NCBI GenBank assembly: GCA_021297795.1
Contig: JAJTGL010000018.1
Span: forward strand, 1-40,854
DNA: 40,854 nucleotides
From: Planctomycetaceae bacterium
Lineage (GTDB): Bacteria > Planctomycetota > Phycisphaerae > Phycisphaerales > SM1A02
Reading direction: 5' to 3'
Position 1 is the stretch's first letter, and the number at the start of each line of letters is the position of its first letter. Below the pieces are notes generated by a model. It did no database searches, was not told where the DNA came from, and was given only the letters and a program-made list of their open reading frames with translations. This document shows, in pieces, positions 32,995 to 40,854 of this stretch. Made by a program: the position numbers and the translations under genes.

Positions 32995-33948
32995 ATGCGC
33001 ATGCGTCCACTCGCCTTGGCTCCCGTCGCACTGCTGCTCTCCCTCCTGTCCCTGTTCGCCATCGCGGCGTCGCCATCGCGGACAAGCCAGGACGGATCCA
33101 AGGGGGCTGTTCAGCCCGGCGGCAAGGTCCGATCGGACGCCGTGCGCGCCTATCTCGAGCTCGGCCAGTCGCTGATCGAACTGCACACCGTAGACGGCGG
33201 CAACATGGTCGGCCTCGTGCGCGCACAGGGAGAGGCGAAGTCGATCGCCGGTGCGACGTGCGAGCCGTTCGTGCTCACTGCGCCGGTCGAATCGCTCGAA
33301 GCGATGCTGCCGAAACTGCTTTCCGACGAGACCCTCACCGGCGCGGTGATGTACTTCGACGCCAACAGCAAGATCGTCCGGCGACACGAGTTCCGCGACG
33401 CGCGCCTGACCGAAATCACGCTCGACACCCTCGATGCTGCCTCGAAGGATCCACTGAGGTTCACCATGACGCTCGCCCCCGCCAGGGCGACGGTGCTCAT
33501 GGACAAGCAGATCGAGAGCAAGGCGCAGCCGCCCGCACCGCCGTCGCGCCGGATACTGGCGAGCCAGTTCCGCGTCGCCATCGACGGCGTTGCGTCCAGC
33601 CGTGTGGCGACGGTCGCCGGAATCTCCCTCAAGCGCTCCGATGCTCCAAGCGGACAACTGCGAACTGCATCGCGGACGATCGACGTCGCCAATGTCAGCC
33701 TCGAGGTCTCGATCGCCGAGCGCGAAGGCTTTGCGGAATGGCATCGATCGACCGTAATCGAAGGGCGCGCACAGCCCAAGTCCATGCGCATCGAACTGCT
33801 CGAACCCTCGATGCGGAACATCCTCGTCGCGCTTGAGGCACCTTCCACGGGCATCATCGCCCTTCGCGACAACGCGCCGGGGCAGGCCGAGCGGTTCGAA
33901 GCGGAATTGTTCGTGGATGGCTGGCGGATCAAGCCGAGCCGCAAGTAG
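32995..33948 (+). CDS. Secreted protein with two gp19/phage-tail-tube-like halves
   Basis: A 317-residue protein with a clear signal peptide (MRMRPLALAPVALLLSLLSL, cleavage after AIAA) and a strong ribosome site (GGAAGGAATCCCCG before ATG 32995). The first half has VDGGNMVGLVRAQGEAKSIA and TLDTLDAASKDPLRFTMTLAP, resembling the 'VEGG...AsSKdpayltvk..Pe' pattern of tail-tube-like proteins of the T4 gp19 superfamily. The second half starts FRVAIDGVASSRVATVAGIS and includes FAEWHRSTVIEG and AELFVDGW, like the second domain of the same recalled two-domain family. The similarity is from memory and remote. A signal peptide would be atypical for such a fold. Confidence 0.55.
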   Translation: MRMRPLALAPVALLLSLLSLFAIAASPSRTSQDGSKGAVQPGGKVRSDAVRAYLELGQSLIELHTVDGGNMVGLVRAQGEAKSIAGATCEPFVLTAPVESLEAMLPKLLSDETLTGAVMYFDANSKIVRRHEFRDARLTEITLDTLDAASKDPLRFTMTLAPARATVLMDKQIESKAQPPAPPSRRILASQFRVAIDGVASSRVATVAGISLKRSDAPSGQLRTASRTIDVANVSLEVSIAEREGFAEWHRSTVIEGRAQPKSMRIELLEPSMRNILVALEAPSTGIIALRDNAPGQAERFEAELFVDGWRIKPSRK

Positions 33949-34089
33949 GCGCACGCGCAGCGACCACGCTGTTGCGCCGACGGTCGCTGGCCGGGACGGC
34001 ACCCCGCCACGCTTCGCCTTCGCTCCCGCGGCTTCGACTCGGCGTCGTCTCTCGCGCGCGGAGCAATTCGCCAATCTCGTCGATTCGTT

Positions 34090-34120
34090 CCAAGGCCACG
34101 CGGGCGAGTCTCTGTCGCTC
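34090..34120 (+). promoter_or_regulatory. Bipartite motif copy 6: CCAAGG-N16-CTGTCGCTC
   Basis: CCAAGG at 34090-34095 and CTGTCGCTC at 34112-34120, 16 nt apart, 83 nt before ATG 34198. The right box is identical to the copy at 9981. A 14-bp palindrome, ctcctcatgaggag, begins at the end of the right box. Confidence 0.55.
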
Positions 34121-34197
34121 CTCATGAGGAGGCTGCCAACGGCGCCAGTCGAACGCGCCGGACCGCCTCTCCGCCACCTGCGCTGAGGAGCACCGCC

Positions 34198-35058
34198 ATG
34201 TCCGCCCGCATCAACTCGCCCTATGCATCCCATCGCGCGTCCGGTCGTTCCGCGCGCATCCTCTCGGCCGCGCTGCTCGGGGCGGCTTTCGCCGCAAGCG
34301 GAGTGGCGTCCAGCGCCTACGCGCGCGGCGGAGGCGACTGCGAGAATCCGATGCACTTCACGGAGATCTCGCAGATCAAGTGCGATCACTTCGGTACGGC
34401 GGAGACACCGTGGCTGAACGCGTCAGCAGAGTGGATCGGCGCGCCCGTCGCCTGCCTCTCAGTCGACTTTCCGGGGCAAGATCCTGGCTACGACGCCGGC
34501 TGTGCGTTTGGCGCCGGTCCGTGGGCCGAGAAGGACGGCACCCCGTTCGACTTCATCTTGGTCTCATTCGCCTCTGGCACCCTTCAACCCGGATCCGCCA
34601 CGGTCACCTCAAGCAGTGGCGGATGCACGCTGCGATTTTCGGTCGATGTCGTGTTCCACGATCTTGGCTATCGGTTCGCCGAGGAGGGCTACGGGGACGC
34701 GACATGGATGTACCTCGTCAACGACGCGCCACTTGTCGACGGACAACGCATCGCTGCAGGAACGCACTACTTCGAGTGGCGGATGGACGGTCACGCGGAA
34801 CTCGGCGGTATGTGTCCGGGCCAGACATGTACTCAGGTCAACGTCTCGGGCATGCCCGCGCTCAAGTTCACGCAGCATGTCGAACCCCCCTGCGTCGGCG
34901 ACATCGACGGCGACGCCAGCGTCGGCGCCGCGGACCTCTCGCTCCTGCTGAGCCTGTGGGGCGACGCATCGACGGGCATCGCTGATCTTGACGGCGACGG
35001 CGTCACCGGCGCGTCGGATCTCGCGCTGCTGCTGGCAAACTGGGGTGACTGCCGCTGA
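34198..35058 (+). CDS. Secreted protein with dockerin-like C terminus
   Basis: A 286-residue secreted protein. Start 34198 follows GAGGAGCACCGCC. The long signal peptide has a basic/polar n-region (about 20 residues) and the core ILSAALLGAAFAASGVASSA. The middle domain is beta-rich with scattered Cys (DCENPMHFTEISQIKCDHFG, GGMCPGQTCTQVNVSGMPAL) and no recognised family. The last 50 residues are paired calcium-loop units (DIDGDASVGAADLSLLLSLWG and DLDGDGVTGASDL), ending LLLANWGDCR. It shares the upstream CCAAGG motif with the other secreted dockerin-like genes. Confidence 0.82.
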   Translation: MSARINSPYASHRASGRSARILSAALLGAAFAASGVASSAYARGGGDCENPMHFTEISQIKCDHFGTAETPWLNASAEWIGAPVACLSVDFPGQDPGYDAGCAFGAGPWAEKDGTPFDFILVSFASGTLQPGSATVTSSSGGCTLRFSVDVVFHDLGYRFAEEGYGDATWMYLVNDAPLVDGQRIAAGTHYFEWRMDGHAELGGMCPGQTCTQVNVSGMPALKFTQHVEPPCVGDIDGDASVGAADLSLLLSLWGDASTGIADLDGDGVTGASDLALLLANWGDCR

Positions 35059-35070
35059 CGACTTTCGACC

Positions 35071-35120
35071 TTCGGTGAGATTCGGTGAGATTCGGTGAGA
35101 TCCAGCGAGATTCGGTGAGC
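35071..35120. repeat. Five tandem copies of a 10-bp unit
   Basis: ttcggtgaga at 35071, 35081 and 35091, a diverged copy (tccagcgaga) at 35101, and ttcggtgagc at 35111. The 10-bp period is close to one helical turn. It lies upstream of the antiporter gene, whose ATG is at 35234. Confidence 0.92.
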
Positions 35121-35233
35121 GTCGCCCGCGGAGCGCGCCGGATGACCGCGGTGAAACGGGGCGCGTGGAACGGGGCGCGAGGAGGAGAACCTCCTCCGCC
35201 CAGCCCGCGCCGACGCTACCTTTGCAGCACACG

Positions 35234-36898
35234 ATGCACGGGGCGCTCGTCGAGATCCTCATCCTTCTCGCCTCGGCGCTTGCGCTCGGCATGCTCGCCG
35301 AACGCTTCCGTCAGAGCGCGATCCTCGGCTACCTGGCCGCCGGCACCATCGTCGGGCCGAACGTGCTCGGCTGGGTCGAGGCCGGCGAGCGCATCGATCT
35401 CCTCGCCGAACTGGGCGCGTCGCTCCTCCTCTTCACGATCGGGCTCGAGTTCAGCTTCGAGCGGCTGAAGCAGCTCGGCTGGCGCGTGCTCGCGGCGGGC
35501 GCGCTCCAGATCGCGCTGACCGCGACCGCAGGCATCGCGATCGCGATGGCGTTCAGGCTTCAGTTCGGCACGGCGTTTGCCCTCGGATCGATCGTCGCGC
35601 TCTCGAGCACCGCCGTGGTGGCGCGGCTCCTCGTCGAGAGCCGCACGCTCGACAGCACGCATGGCAGGCGCGCGATGGGCATCCTGCTCGTCCAGGACAT
35701 CGCGGTGGTGCCGATCGTGCTCGCGCTCGCCTTCGGCCGCTCGGGCGGCGACCTCGCGGCGATCGGCGCGGCAGCGCTCTCGACCCTCCTCTACGCCGCG
35801 ATCCTGATCGCGTCGTTCGCGCTCTTCGTGCGCGTGATCGTGGCACGCGGCCTCGGGAACCGCGCGATGGAGCGAAACCGCGACCTTTCGATCGTCTTCG
35901 CCCTCGTGTGCGCCCTCGGAAGCGTGGTCGGCGCCGAACTCGCCGGGCTTCCCATCGCGCTCGGCGCGTTCATCGCAGGCGTCCTCCTTGGCGGTTCGCG
36001 CTTTGCGGGGCAGATCCGCGCCGACGTCGCACCGCTCCATACGCTCCTGCTCACGCTCTTCTTCGCGGCGATCGGTCTCGCTGGCGACCCGGCGTGGGCA
36101 TACCGCAACGCGGTGCTCGTCCTCGCGGTCCTTGGCACGGTCGTCGTCGGCAAGACGATGCTCGCCGCCGGCGCGCTGCGGCTCGCGGGGTTGAAGGGCG
36201 CGAGTGCGCTCGTCGTGGGCGCGATCATCTCGCAGGTCGGCGAGTTCAGCTTCGTGGTCGCCGAAAGCGCGCGGGGCGATGGATATCTCCCGGAAGATCT
36301 CTTCAGGCTCGTCGTGACGGTGACGGTCGCGAGCCTCGCGCTTGCGCCGCTCATGGTTGGGGCGGCGAATCGCTTCGCCGCCACGCGCATCGAGCGTGAT
36401 CCGCAGGGCGACGGCGTGCGCGCCGCACGCGCCAAGCGCACCGCCGACGTCATCCTGATCGGCTTCGGCCCCGCGGGGCGCGAGGCGTACTCGGCGCTGC
36501 CGACCGAGCTCCAGTCGCGCACGGTGGTGCTCGAGTCGAGCCCGCAGGGGCACGCGCTCGCGCGGTCGCTCGGTATCGAGGCGGAACTCGGCGATGCGCG
36601 TCGACGCGAGGTGCTCGAGCACGCGGGGATCGAGACGGCGCGTGCGGTCGTGATCGCGGTGTCGGACCCCGCGGCGGTTGCGGCGATCACATCGCTCGTG
36701 CGCTCGATTGCACCGAAAGCCGGCGATCGCCTCGAGGTGATCGCACGCGCGCGCTACCACATCGCCGAACACGAGATCGCCATGCAGGGCGCCGCGAAGG
36801 TGGTCGACGAGGAACTGCTCGTCGGTCGCGCGCTTGCAGGGCATGCGGCGGACGCCGTGTATCGCCGGGCGGTCAGCGACCGCCACGGCCATCCATGA
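35234..36898 (+). CDS. CPA2-family cation:proton antiporter with TrkA-N domain (KefB/KefC-like)
   Basis: A 554-residue antiporter. Residues 1 to about 395 are membrane-spanning, with CPA2 marks LGYLAAGTIVGPNVLGWV, LLLFTIGLEFSFERL, ALSSTAVVARLLVE, MGILLVQDIAVVPIVLALA and GLPIALGAFIAGVLLG. After a basic linker, a nucleotide-binding TrkA-N fold starts DVILIGFGPAGREAYSAL, with VVLESSPQ and ELGDARRREVLEHAGIETAR. Kef systems exchange K+ (or Na+) for H+ and are gated by ligands at this domain. Start 35234 (MHGALVEILI) is directly before the first membrane segment. The 10-bp repeats upstream may matter for regulation. Confidence 0.92.
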   Translation: MHGALVEILILLASALALGMLAERFRQSAILGYLAAGTIVGPNVLGWVEAGERIDLLAELGASLLLFTIGLEFSFERLKQLGWRVLAAGALQIALTATAGIAIAMAFRLQFGTAFALGSIVALSSTAVVARLLVESRTLDSTHGRRAMGILLVQDIAVVPIVLALAFGRSGGDLAAIGAAALSTLLYAAILIASFALFVRVIVARGLGNRAMERNRDLSIVFALVCALGSVVGAELAGLPIALGAFIAGVLLGGSRFAGQIRADVAPLHTLLLTLFFAAIGLAGDPAWAYRNAVLVLAVLGTVVVGKTMLAAGALRLAGLKGASALVVGAIISQVGEFSFVVAESARGDGYLPEDLFRLVVTVTVASLALAPLMVGAANRFAATRIERDPQGDGVRAARAKRTADVILIGFGPAGREAYSALPTELQSRTVVLESSPQGHALARSLGIEAELGDARRREVLEHAGIETARAVVIAVSDPAAVAAITSLVRSIAPKAGDRLEVIARARYHIAEHEIAMQGAAKVVDEELLVGRALAGHAADAVYRRAVSDRHGHP

Positions 36899-36960
36899 AC
36901 ACGCTCGGTCTCACTCGTCCTCGATGACACGGCTCCGCACATGCGTGCGCCGACGTCCGC

Positions 36961-38411
36961 TCACACCGGTCCGCCCCGGTTGCTCAGGAGCGTCGCGAGA
37001 TCGCCCGCACCGACGAGGCCATCACCATCGAGATCGCACTCGGGCGCTTCCCTCGCGGTCAGGCCCCAGCGCGAGAGCAGCCACGCGAGGTCACCCGCGT
37101 CGACCGTTCCGTTCTGATCGATGTCGATGAAGCCGCTGCAGCCGTCGAGCCGCATGTTGGCGTCGAGGTCGGCGCCTGTTCCGAGGAAGAGAATCTCCTG
37201 GAAGTCGGCGATGCCGTCGCCGTCGCAGTCCTGCGCGGTCTGCGTCGCGCTCGCCACGTGACCCTGCGCGTCGTAGGTGATGCCGAGTTGCACGCCGCCG
37301 TCGGTGATCGAGATGATCCTGCCCTGCGCATCGCGCACGAGCGTGGCCGTGCGCGACTGGATCACGCCCGAGACTCCGCAGCGGAAGAAGGGCACGGTGT
37401 TTCCGGTCGACAGCATGTCGGCGAAGAAGAGCGCCTGCTCGATCGGCTGTCGACGGCCAAGCCCAAGACGCTGCCTGCCGAGTTGCAGGCACATCTGGCT
37501 CTCGGCGACCCACTGGTTGGCGATCGACGCGATGAACTCGCCGGGGTTCTGCTGGAACCAGCCCGAGGGGAACTGCGGCAGATTGCGGAGGTAGTTCTGC
37601 GGATCGCTCCCGGCGTCGGCAAGGAGTGCCGCGCGCCGGGCATTCCGCGCGGGATTCGACACGATGTAGGCCGAGTCGAGCACGTGCGTGATCTCGTGCG
37701 CGCCGACTTGCGCGTACAGGTCGCAGCGCCAGCCGGAGAAATCGAGTGGGAACGGCTGCTCCGAACTCGACCCCGGCGCGACGCCGAACACGTTGACTTT
37801 GTAGCCCTTCCCATCGAGCGCGAGCTCGGGCTGCGCCCCGTCGACCAAGCCGAAGTAGTCGAGCGTCGTGAGCGCGCGCAGACGGCTCCACCGTGGAACT
37901 CGGACGTCTCGTCACCCGTGGGAACCGCCTCGTTGCCGATGAAGGTGCAGTTGCGGATGGAGAGCGACGAAATGAACGCCCCGGACGAAGGCGAGAAGAC
38001 GAACACCCCCGCGCCCCGCGCGGCGCGTCCGTTCGCGACCACGAGGTTCTCGAGCGCGGTCGCGGTCGTCTCGCCAGACGCGCAGAGGAAGATGCGCTTC
38101 GTCCCCTCGCCATCGATCGTCGTCGCAGGGAGTCCTTCGGCATCAACCGCGCCGCGGACCACGATCTGCTTCCCGCGCAGGTCGATCGTCTCGATCGGCG
38201 CATAGGTGCCAGCCGCGATGTGGATCACGTCGCCATTGGTCGAGGCGTCGATCGCGTCCTGGATCGACGCGTACTGCGAAGGAACATGAATGTCGGCGGC
38301 GCGCGCCGGCGCTGCGTGGGCGAGCATCGCAGCCGCGATGCCGACGAGCACGTCGGCGCGGAGGATGCGCCAAACCTCGTGACGACGCGAGTGGTTGGAA
38401 TCGATGCGCAT
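36961..38411 (-). pseudogene. Broken gene: beta-helix N-terminal part joined out of frame to a metallopeptidase/dockerin-like part
   Basis: The 5' part (38411 to about 37880) encodes a signal peptide and a right-handed beta-helix start (DIHVPSQYASIQDAIDASTN, then GDVIHIAAGTYAP, LSIRNCTFIGNEA). The 3' part (about 37885 to 36961) is in another frame: LRALTTLDYFGLVDGAQPEL, then GAHEITHVLD with the zinc motif HExxH, a possible third ligand in NPGEFIASIANQW, and a dockerin-like ending (DIDQNGTVDAGDLAWLLSRWG and DLDGDGLVGAGDL). The change of frame lies near 37870-37890. Either one gene lost a segment, or two adjacent genes were fused by a larger deletion. As written, no single protein is made. Confidence 0.65.
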
Positions 38412-38645
38412 GTTCAGAACAGGGGTTGTCGTGCCGCCATCGCTGGGCCGAAAGCGGTGTGGGGACATCGACGGCGGAGGACCGATCGCGTCGAAACGTA
38501 GCACGGATTCGACAGCGGTCCCAACCGATCCTTCCGAATGACCGCGGGGAACGGGGAGACCGGGGCTCCGCACCGCATTCTCGGGCGCGGAGGCATGGAA
38601 CGACCCGGCGCGACGCGGCGCGACAGACGCGCGGCCGATCACGGT

Positions 38646-40109
38646 TCACCGCGGTCCGCCGACGGTGGCAGCGTCCAGCGTCGATCCGAGCGACATCGTC
38701 GGAGCCGCGCAGCTCGTTGCCGCATCGGTGCGCCGTGCGCGGAGACGGGCGATGAGCGGCGCATAGACGGCGTCTGCGGAGAATCGCCTCTCGCACATCT
38801 CGCGCGCCTGGAGCCCGAGCGATGCGGCTCGGGCCGGATCGAGCAGCAGCGCGGCGCACGTGTCCGCGAAGGCGACGGGATCGTCCGCGACGCAGCACGC
38901 GTCCTCCATCGCCGGAAGCAGCCCGTCGGCACCGACCGAAGTCGTCACCAGCGCGCGCCCATGCGCCATCGCCTCGACCGACTTGATCTTCAGGCCGCTG
39001 CCGGCGCGGATCGGATTGATGCAGATCGTCGCCGCGGCGTAGATCGGCGCGAGGTCGGCGGCGATGCCGTGCGCGCGGACGTTCGGGCCCGCGCACTCGG
39101 TGCGCAGCGAGAGCGGACCGTGGGCCTCGAGCACCGCGTCGGGAACGCGCGCAAGCACCTTCGGCCAGACCTCGCCGAGGAACCACTCGAGTCCATGCTG
39201 GTTCTGCTTGTTGTCGGAGGAGATCAGCGTGAGCGCACGTCCAGACTCGGGCCGCATAGGCACGAAGTCGGGCATCCGCATTCCGTGCTCGACGACCATC
39301 ACGCGGGAGGCCCCCACGAGCGGCGCGAGCTCGCGCGCCTCGCGCGACTGGATGGCGAGCACGAGATCGGCCTGCGACAGCAGTCGCGCCTCCTGCGCGC
39401 GATCGATGATGGTGCCCGACGGGAAGATGCGGTTCCTTCGAATCGCCTCCGCGCGCTCGTGCAGGATGTCGTGGGTGTCGATGATCGCGAGCGCGCCATG
39501 CTCGCGAGCGAGCGCGGCGACGGGACCGAGGTTCGCGTAGCTCGCGATGACCGCATCGAACCGCTCCGTGGCCAGGAGCTCGCGCACGCGCGAGAGAAGC
39601 GGCGTAGGACAGAGCGTCGACGCGAGTCGATCGGCGCTGAGCGTCCACCATGCCGCCGCAGGCAGGACGCCGGTCTTCCCGACGGCATGCGCGACGTTGC
39701 GCGCCATGCGCTGCGCGTTGCGGACCAGCCGGGGCGCGCGCCCCCGCACGAGCTCACCGGAATCGACGAGGCCACGCATCGCGTCCGCCGGGTACGCCTC
39801 GTCGGACGAGGTGCTCCAGAAGAGGTAGTGGACCTCGCAGCCCGCGCGCCGAAGGGCCCCGACCAGCGCCCGGTTGCGAGCTCGGTTCCCGTGCGTGGGC
39901 GGGTCGAGCTGGATCGACGAGACCACGAGGACACGCGGACCGACCGACGACGCGCCGATCAGCGTCGTCGGTCGACCGATGGACTTCGACTCGAGCATCG
40001 ACCCAGGCGAGTCGGTCGTACCCGAGACCGCCTCGGCCGGGGAACGCCCGGGGGAGGGTCCGGAAAGACCTCCCGCGAACGGATCGGGTGGCGAGGCTGA
40101 AGGAGACAT
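38646..40109 (-). CDS. GT4-type glycosyltransferase (group 1)
   Basis: A 487-residue glycosyltransferase. The N-terminal Rossmann half starts with RVLVVSSIQLDPPTHGNRAR and includes ALAIIDTHDILHERAEAIRR. The C-terminal donor-binding half has LTLISSDNKQNQHGLEWFLG, HGIAADLAPIYAAATICINP and AGSGLKIKSVEAMAHGRALV, corresponding to the E-x7-E region of GT-B group 1 enzymes. A Pro/Ser-rich stretch of about 60 residues precedes the fold. Start 40109 has AGGG upstream; ATG 40178 also fits. It likely adds sugar in polysaccharide or surface glycan synthesis; sugar and acceptor are unknown. Confidence 0.85.
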   Translation of the reverse strand: MSPSASPPDPFAGGLSGPSPGRSPAEAVSGTTDSPGSMLESKSIGRPTTLIGASSVGPRVLVVSSIQLDPPTHGNRARNRALVGALRRAGCEVHYLFWSTSSDEAYPADAMRGLVDSGELVRGRAPRLVRNAQRMARNVAHAVGKTGVLPAAAWWTLSADRLASTLCPTPLLSRVRELLATERFDAVIASYANLGPVAALAREHGALAIIDTHDILHERAEAIRRNRIFPSGTIIDRAQEARLLSQADLVLAIQSREARELAPLVGASRVMVVEHGMRMPDFVPMRPESGRALTLISSDNKQNQHGLEWFLGEVWPKVLARVPDAVLEAHGPLSLRTECAGPNVRAHGIAADLAPIYAAATICINPIRAGSGLKIKSVEAMAHGRALVTTSVGADGLLPAMEDACCVADDPVAFADTCAALLLDPARAASLGLQAREMCERRFSADAVYAPLIARLRARRTDAATSCAAPTMSLGSTLDAATVGGPR

Positions 40110-40338
40110 GTACGCCCTGAGTAGTCGATCTCCCCGCGGATTTGGACGCGGTTCCGAGGCCTTTGACGAATTCGTCATCGCCTGCACCGATCACCCTCTC
40201 CGATTTGCCTTCGATTCCACGCGACGAGGGTTTACGATCGGCCACTTCGGGGAGCCGCCCGCCGTTGCCCGCCGAGCGGAGGTCGTCCCCTCCCCGCCGT
40301 TGGCCACAGGCGTCCGCCGCCCGGAAGAAGCCACGCCC

Positions 40339-40854
40339 ATGTTGCCCACCAGTTCCCGTCTCGCCCGTCGGCTGCTCGCACTTGCGGGTCCCGTGATGCT
40401 GCTTGCCTGTGCCGAACCCGTGGCCGCCGACGGCCCCGGGATGCTCGTCTACGGCTCGACGCAGCCACCGGGGCAGGAGCACCTCTTCGCCCCCCTCCGT
40501 CAGTTCAAGGCGATCGGTGAACTCGGTACCACCCAGAACAGTGCGCTCCCGATGATTCTGCGGGATGGTCGGCCGTTCGTCCATGTTGCAACGACCGCTG
40601 CCGCGGCCCCGTTCGGCGTGATTCCGTCGGACGTGACGAGCGTGGTCGCGATCGGGCAGACGACCAACTTCGTGATCGCGATCACCGATGCGGGCGAAGC
40701 GCGTGCCTGGGGTGCCATCGTGCCGACTGCGCTTCCGCCCGGCCCGCACGTCGATCTCTCGACCTACTCCAACATGGCCGCACTGGTCGGAGCGCGCGGT
40801 CAGGTACACGTCTTCAACCAGATCGCGAATCTCCCGCTATCGACGTCGATCACC
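40339..40854 (+). CDS. RCC1-like repeat lipoprotein (3' end cut by window edge)
   Basis: An open frame of 172 codons from ATG 40339 to the right edge. The signal sequence ends with a lipobox-like LLAC (LAGPVMLLACAEPVAA). One segment, DVTSVVAIGQTTNFVIAITD followed by AGEARAWG, fits the RCC1 repeat pattern (V..IaaG..hs.alt.dG.v.aWG), so the protein may be a beta-propeller. GGAAGAAG lies upstream of the start. It is divergent from the glycosyltransferase. It is too incomplete to assign further. Confidence 0.62.
   Translation, partial: MLPTSSRLARRLLALAGPVMLLACAEPVAADGPGMLVYGSTQPPGQEHLFAPLRQFKAIGELGTTQNSALPMILRDGRPFVHVATTAAAAPFGVIPSDVTSVVAIGQTTNFVIAITDAGEARAWGAIVPTALPPGPHVDLSTYSNMAALVGARGQVHVFNQIANLPLSTSIT

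Noticed and set aside
35216-36892. Long minus-strand frame opposite the antiporter
   Set aside because: Charged low-complexity product, no start signal or family, mirrors the codon pattern of the real gene.
36899-36960. Terminator between the antiporter and the convergent broken gene
   Set aside because: No stem longer than a few base pairs or T tract was found in the 62-bp gap.
38412-38530. A seventh CCAAGG-N16-CTGT copy upstream of the beta-helix gene on the minus strand
   Set aside because: CTGT occurs twice but the bases 16 nt upstream (AGCGAT, TCGGAA) do not match CCAAGG.

Overview
The window comes from a high-GC bacterium that looks like a planctomycete of the Phycisphaerae type. This rests on several secreted proteins ending in paired EF-hand/dockerin-like units that finish 'DLAxLLxxWG', two secreted proteins with a VPAPG-hydrophobic-RRRR tail (PEP-CTERM-like), a large prepilin with FTLVELL and a late DGS motif, secreted HAF-type and Cys-rich repeat proteins, and start sites that mostly lack a clear Shine-Dalgarno sequence. 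No phage, insertion sequence or CRISPR array was seen. Family calls come from recognised motifs; no database search was run.

Layout. 1-3461 (minus): a chemotaxis-type operon, MCP - cheW - cheR, with overlapping stop/start codons and running off the left edge. 3546-4316 (minus): a membrane-anchored DUF4230-like protein. 4381-9875: an L-fucose/L-rhamnose patch (a disrupted Fkp-type fucokinase/GDP-fucose pyrophosphorylase, and divergently a RhaM-type mutarotase), then a beta-CASP metallo-beta-lactamase protein and a plant-like MTA/SAH nucleosidase. 9876-17893: three secreted proteins with dockerin-like C termini (two with Cys-rich repeats, one with HAF repeats), interrupted by a lipoprotein and an MFS transporter. 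18196-22238: a prepilin, a small lipoprotein, then an overlapping three-gene operon for a plastocyanin-like copper protein, a single-Cys redoxin and a monoheme cytochrome c protein. 22832-29282 (mostly minus): a PadR regulator, a HAAS-domain membrane protein and two shorter membrane paralogues, with pgeF on the opposite strand. 29861-32060: a GNAT acetyltransferase and two paralogous PEP-CTERM-like proteins. 32411-40854: tRNA-Ala(GGC), a small membrane protein, a secreted protein with a possible phage-tail-tube-like fold, another dockerin-like protein, a CPA2 antiporter with a TrkA-N domain, a broken beta-helix/metallopeptidase gene, a GT4-type glycosyltransferase, and the start of an RCC1-like lipoprotein.

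The most notable signal is non-coding. A bipartite motif, CCAAGG - exactly 16 nt - CTGT (mostly CTGTCNCTC), occurs six times on the plus strand, always between genes. Five copies precede four of the secreted dockerin-like genes, and the sixth lies upstream of a strong terminator with no gene between. The geometry resembles a -35/-10 pair of an alternative (ECF-type) sigma factor, so this may be an undescribed regulon for surface or secreted proteins, possibly with an sRNA.

The second theme is gene disruption. Three genes (fkp at about 4885, the secreted protein at about 10320, the beta-helix/peptidase at about 37880) change frame where coding sequence also appears to be missing. These are either real deletions or assembly collapses. 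The third theme is four short intergenic tandem repeats of 10, 13, 13 and 16 bp; one duplicates the 3' half of a terminator.
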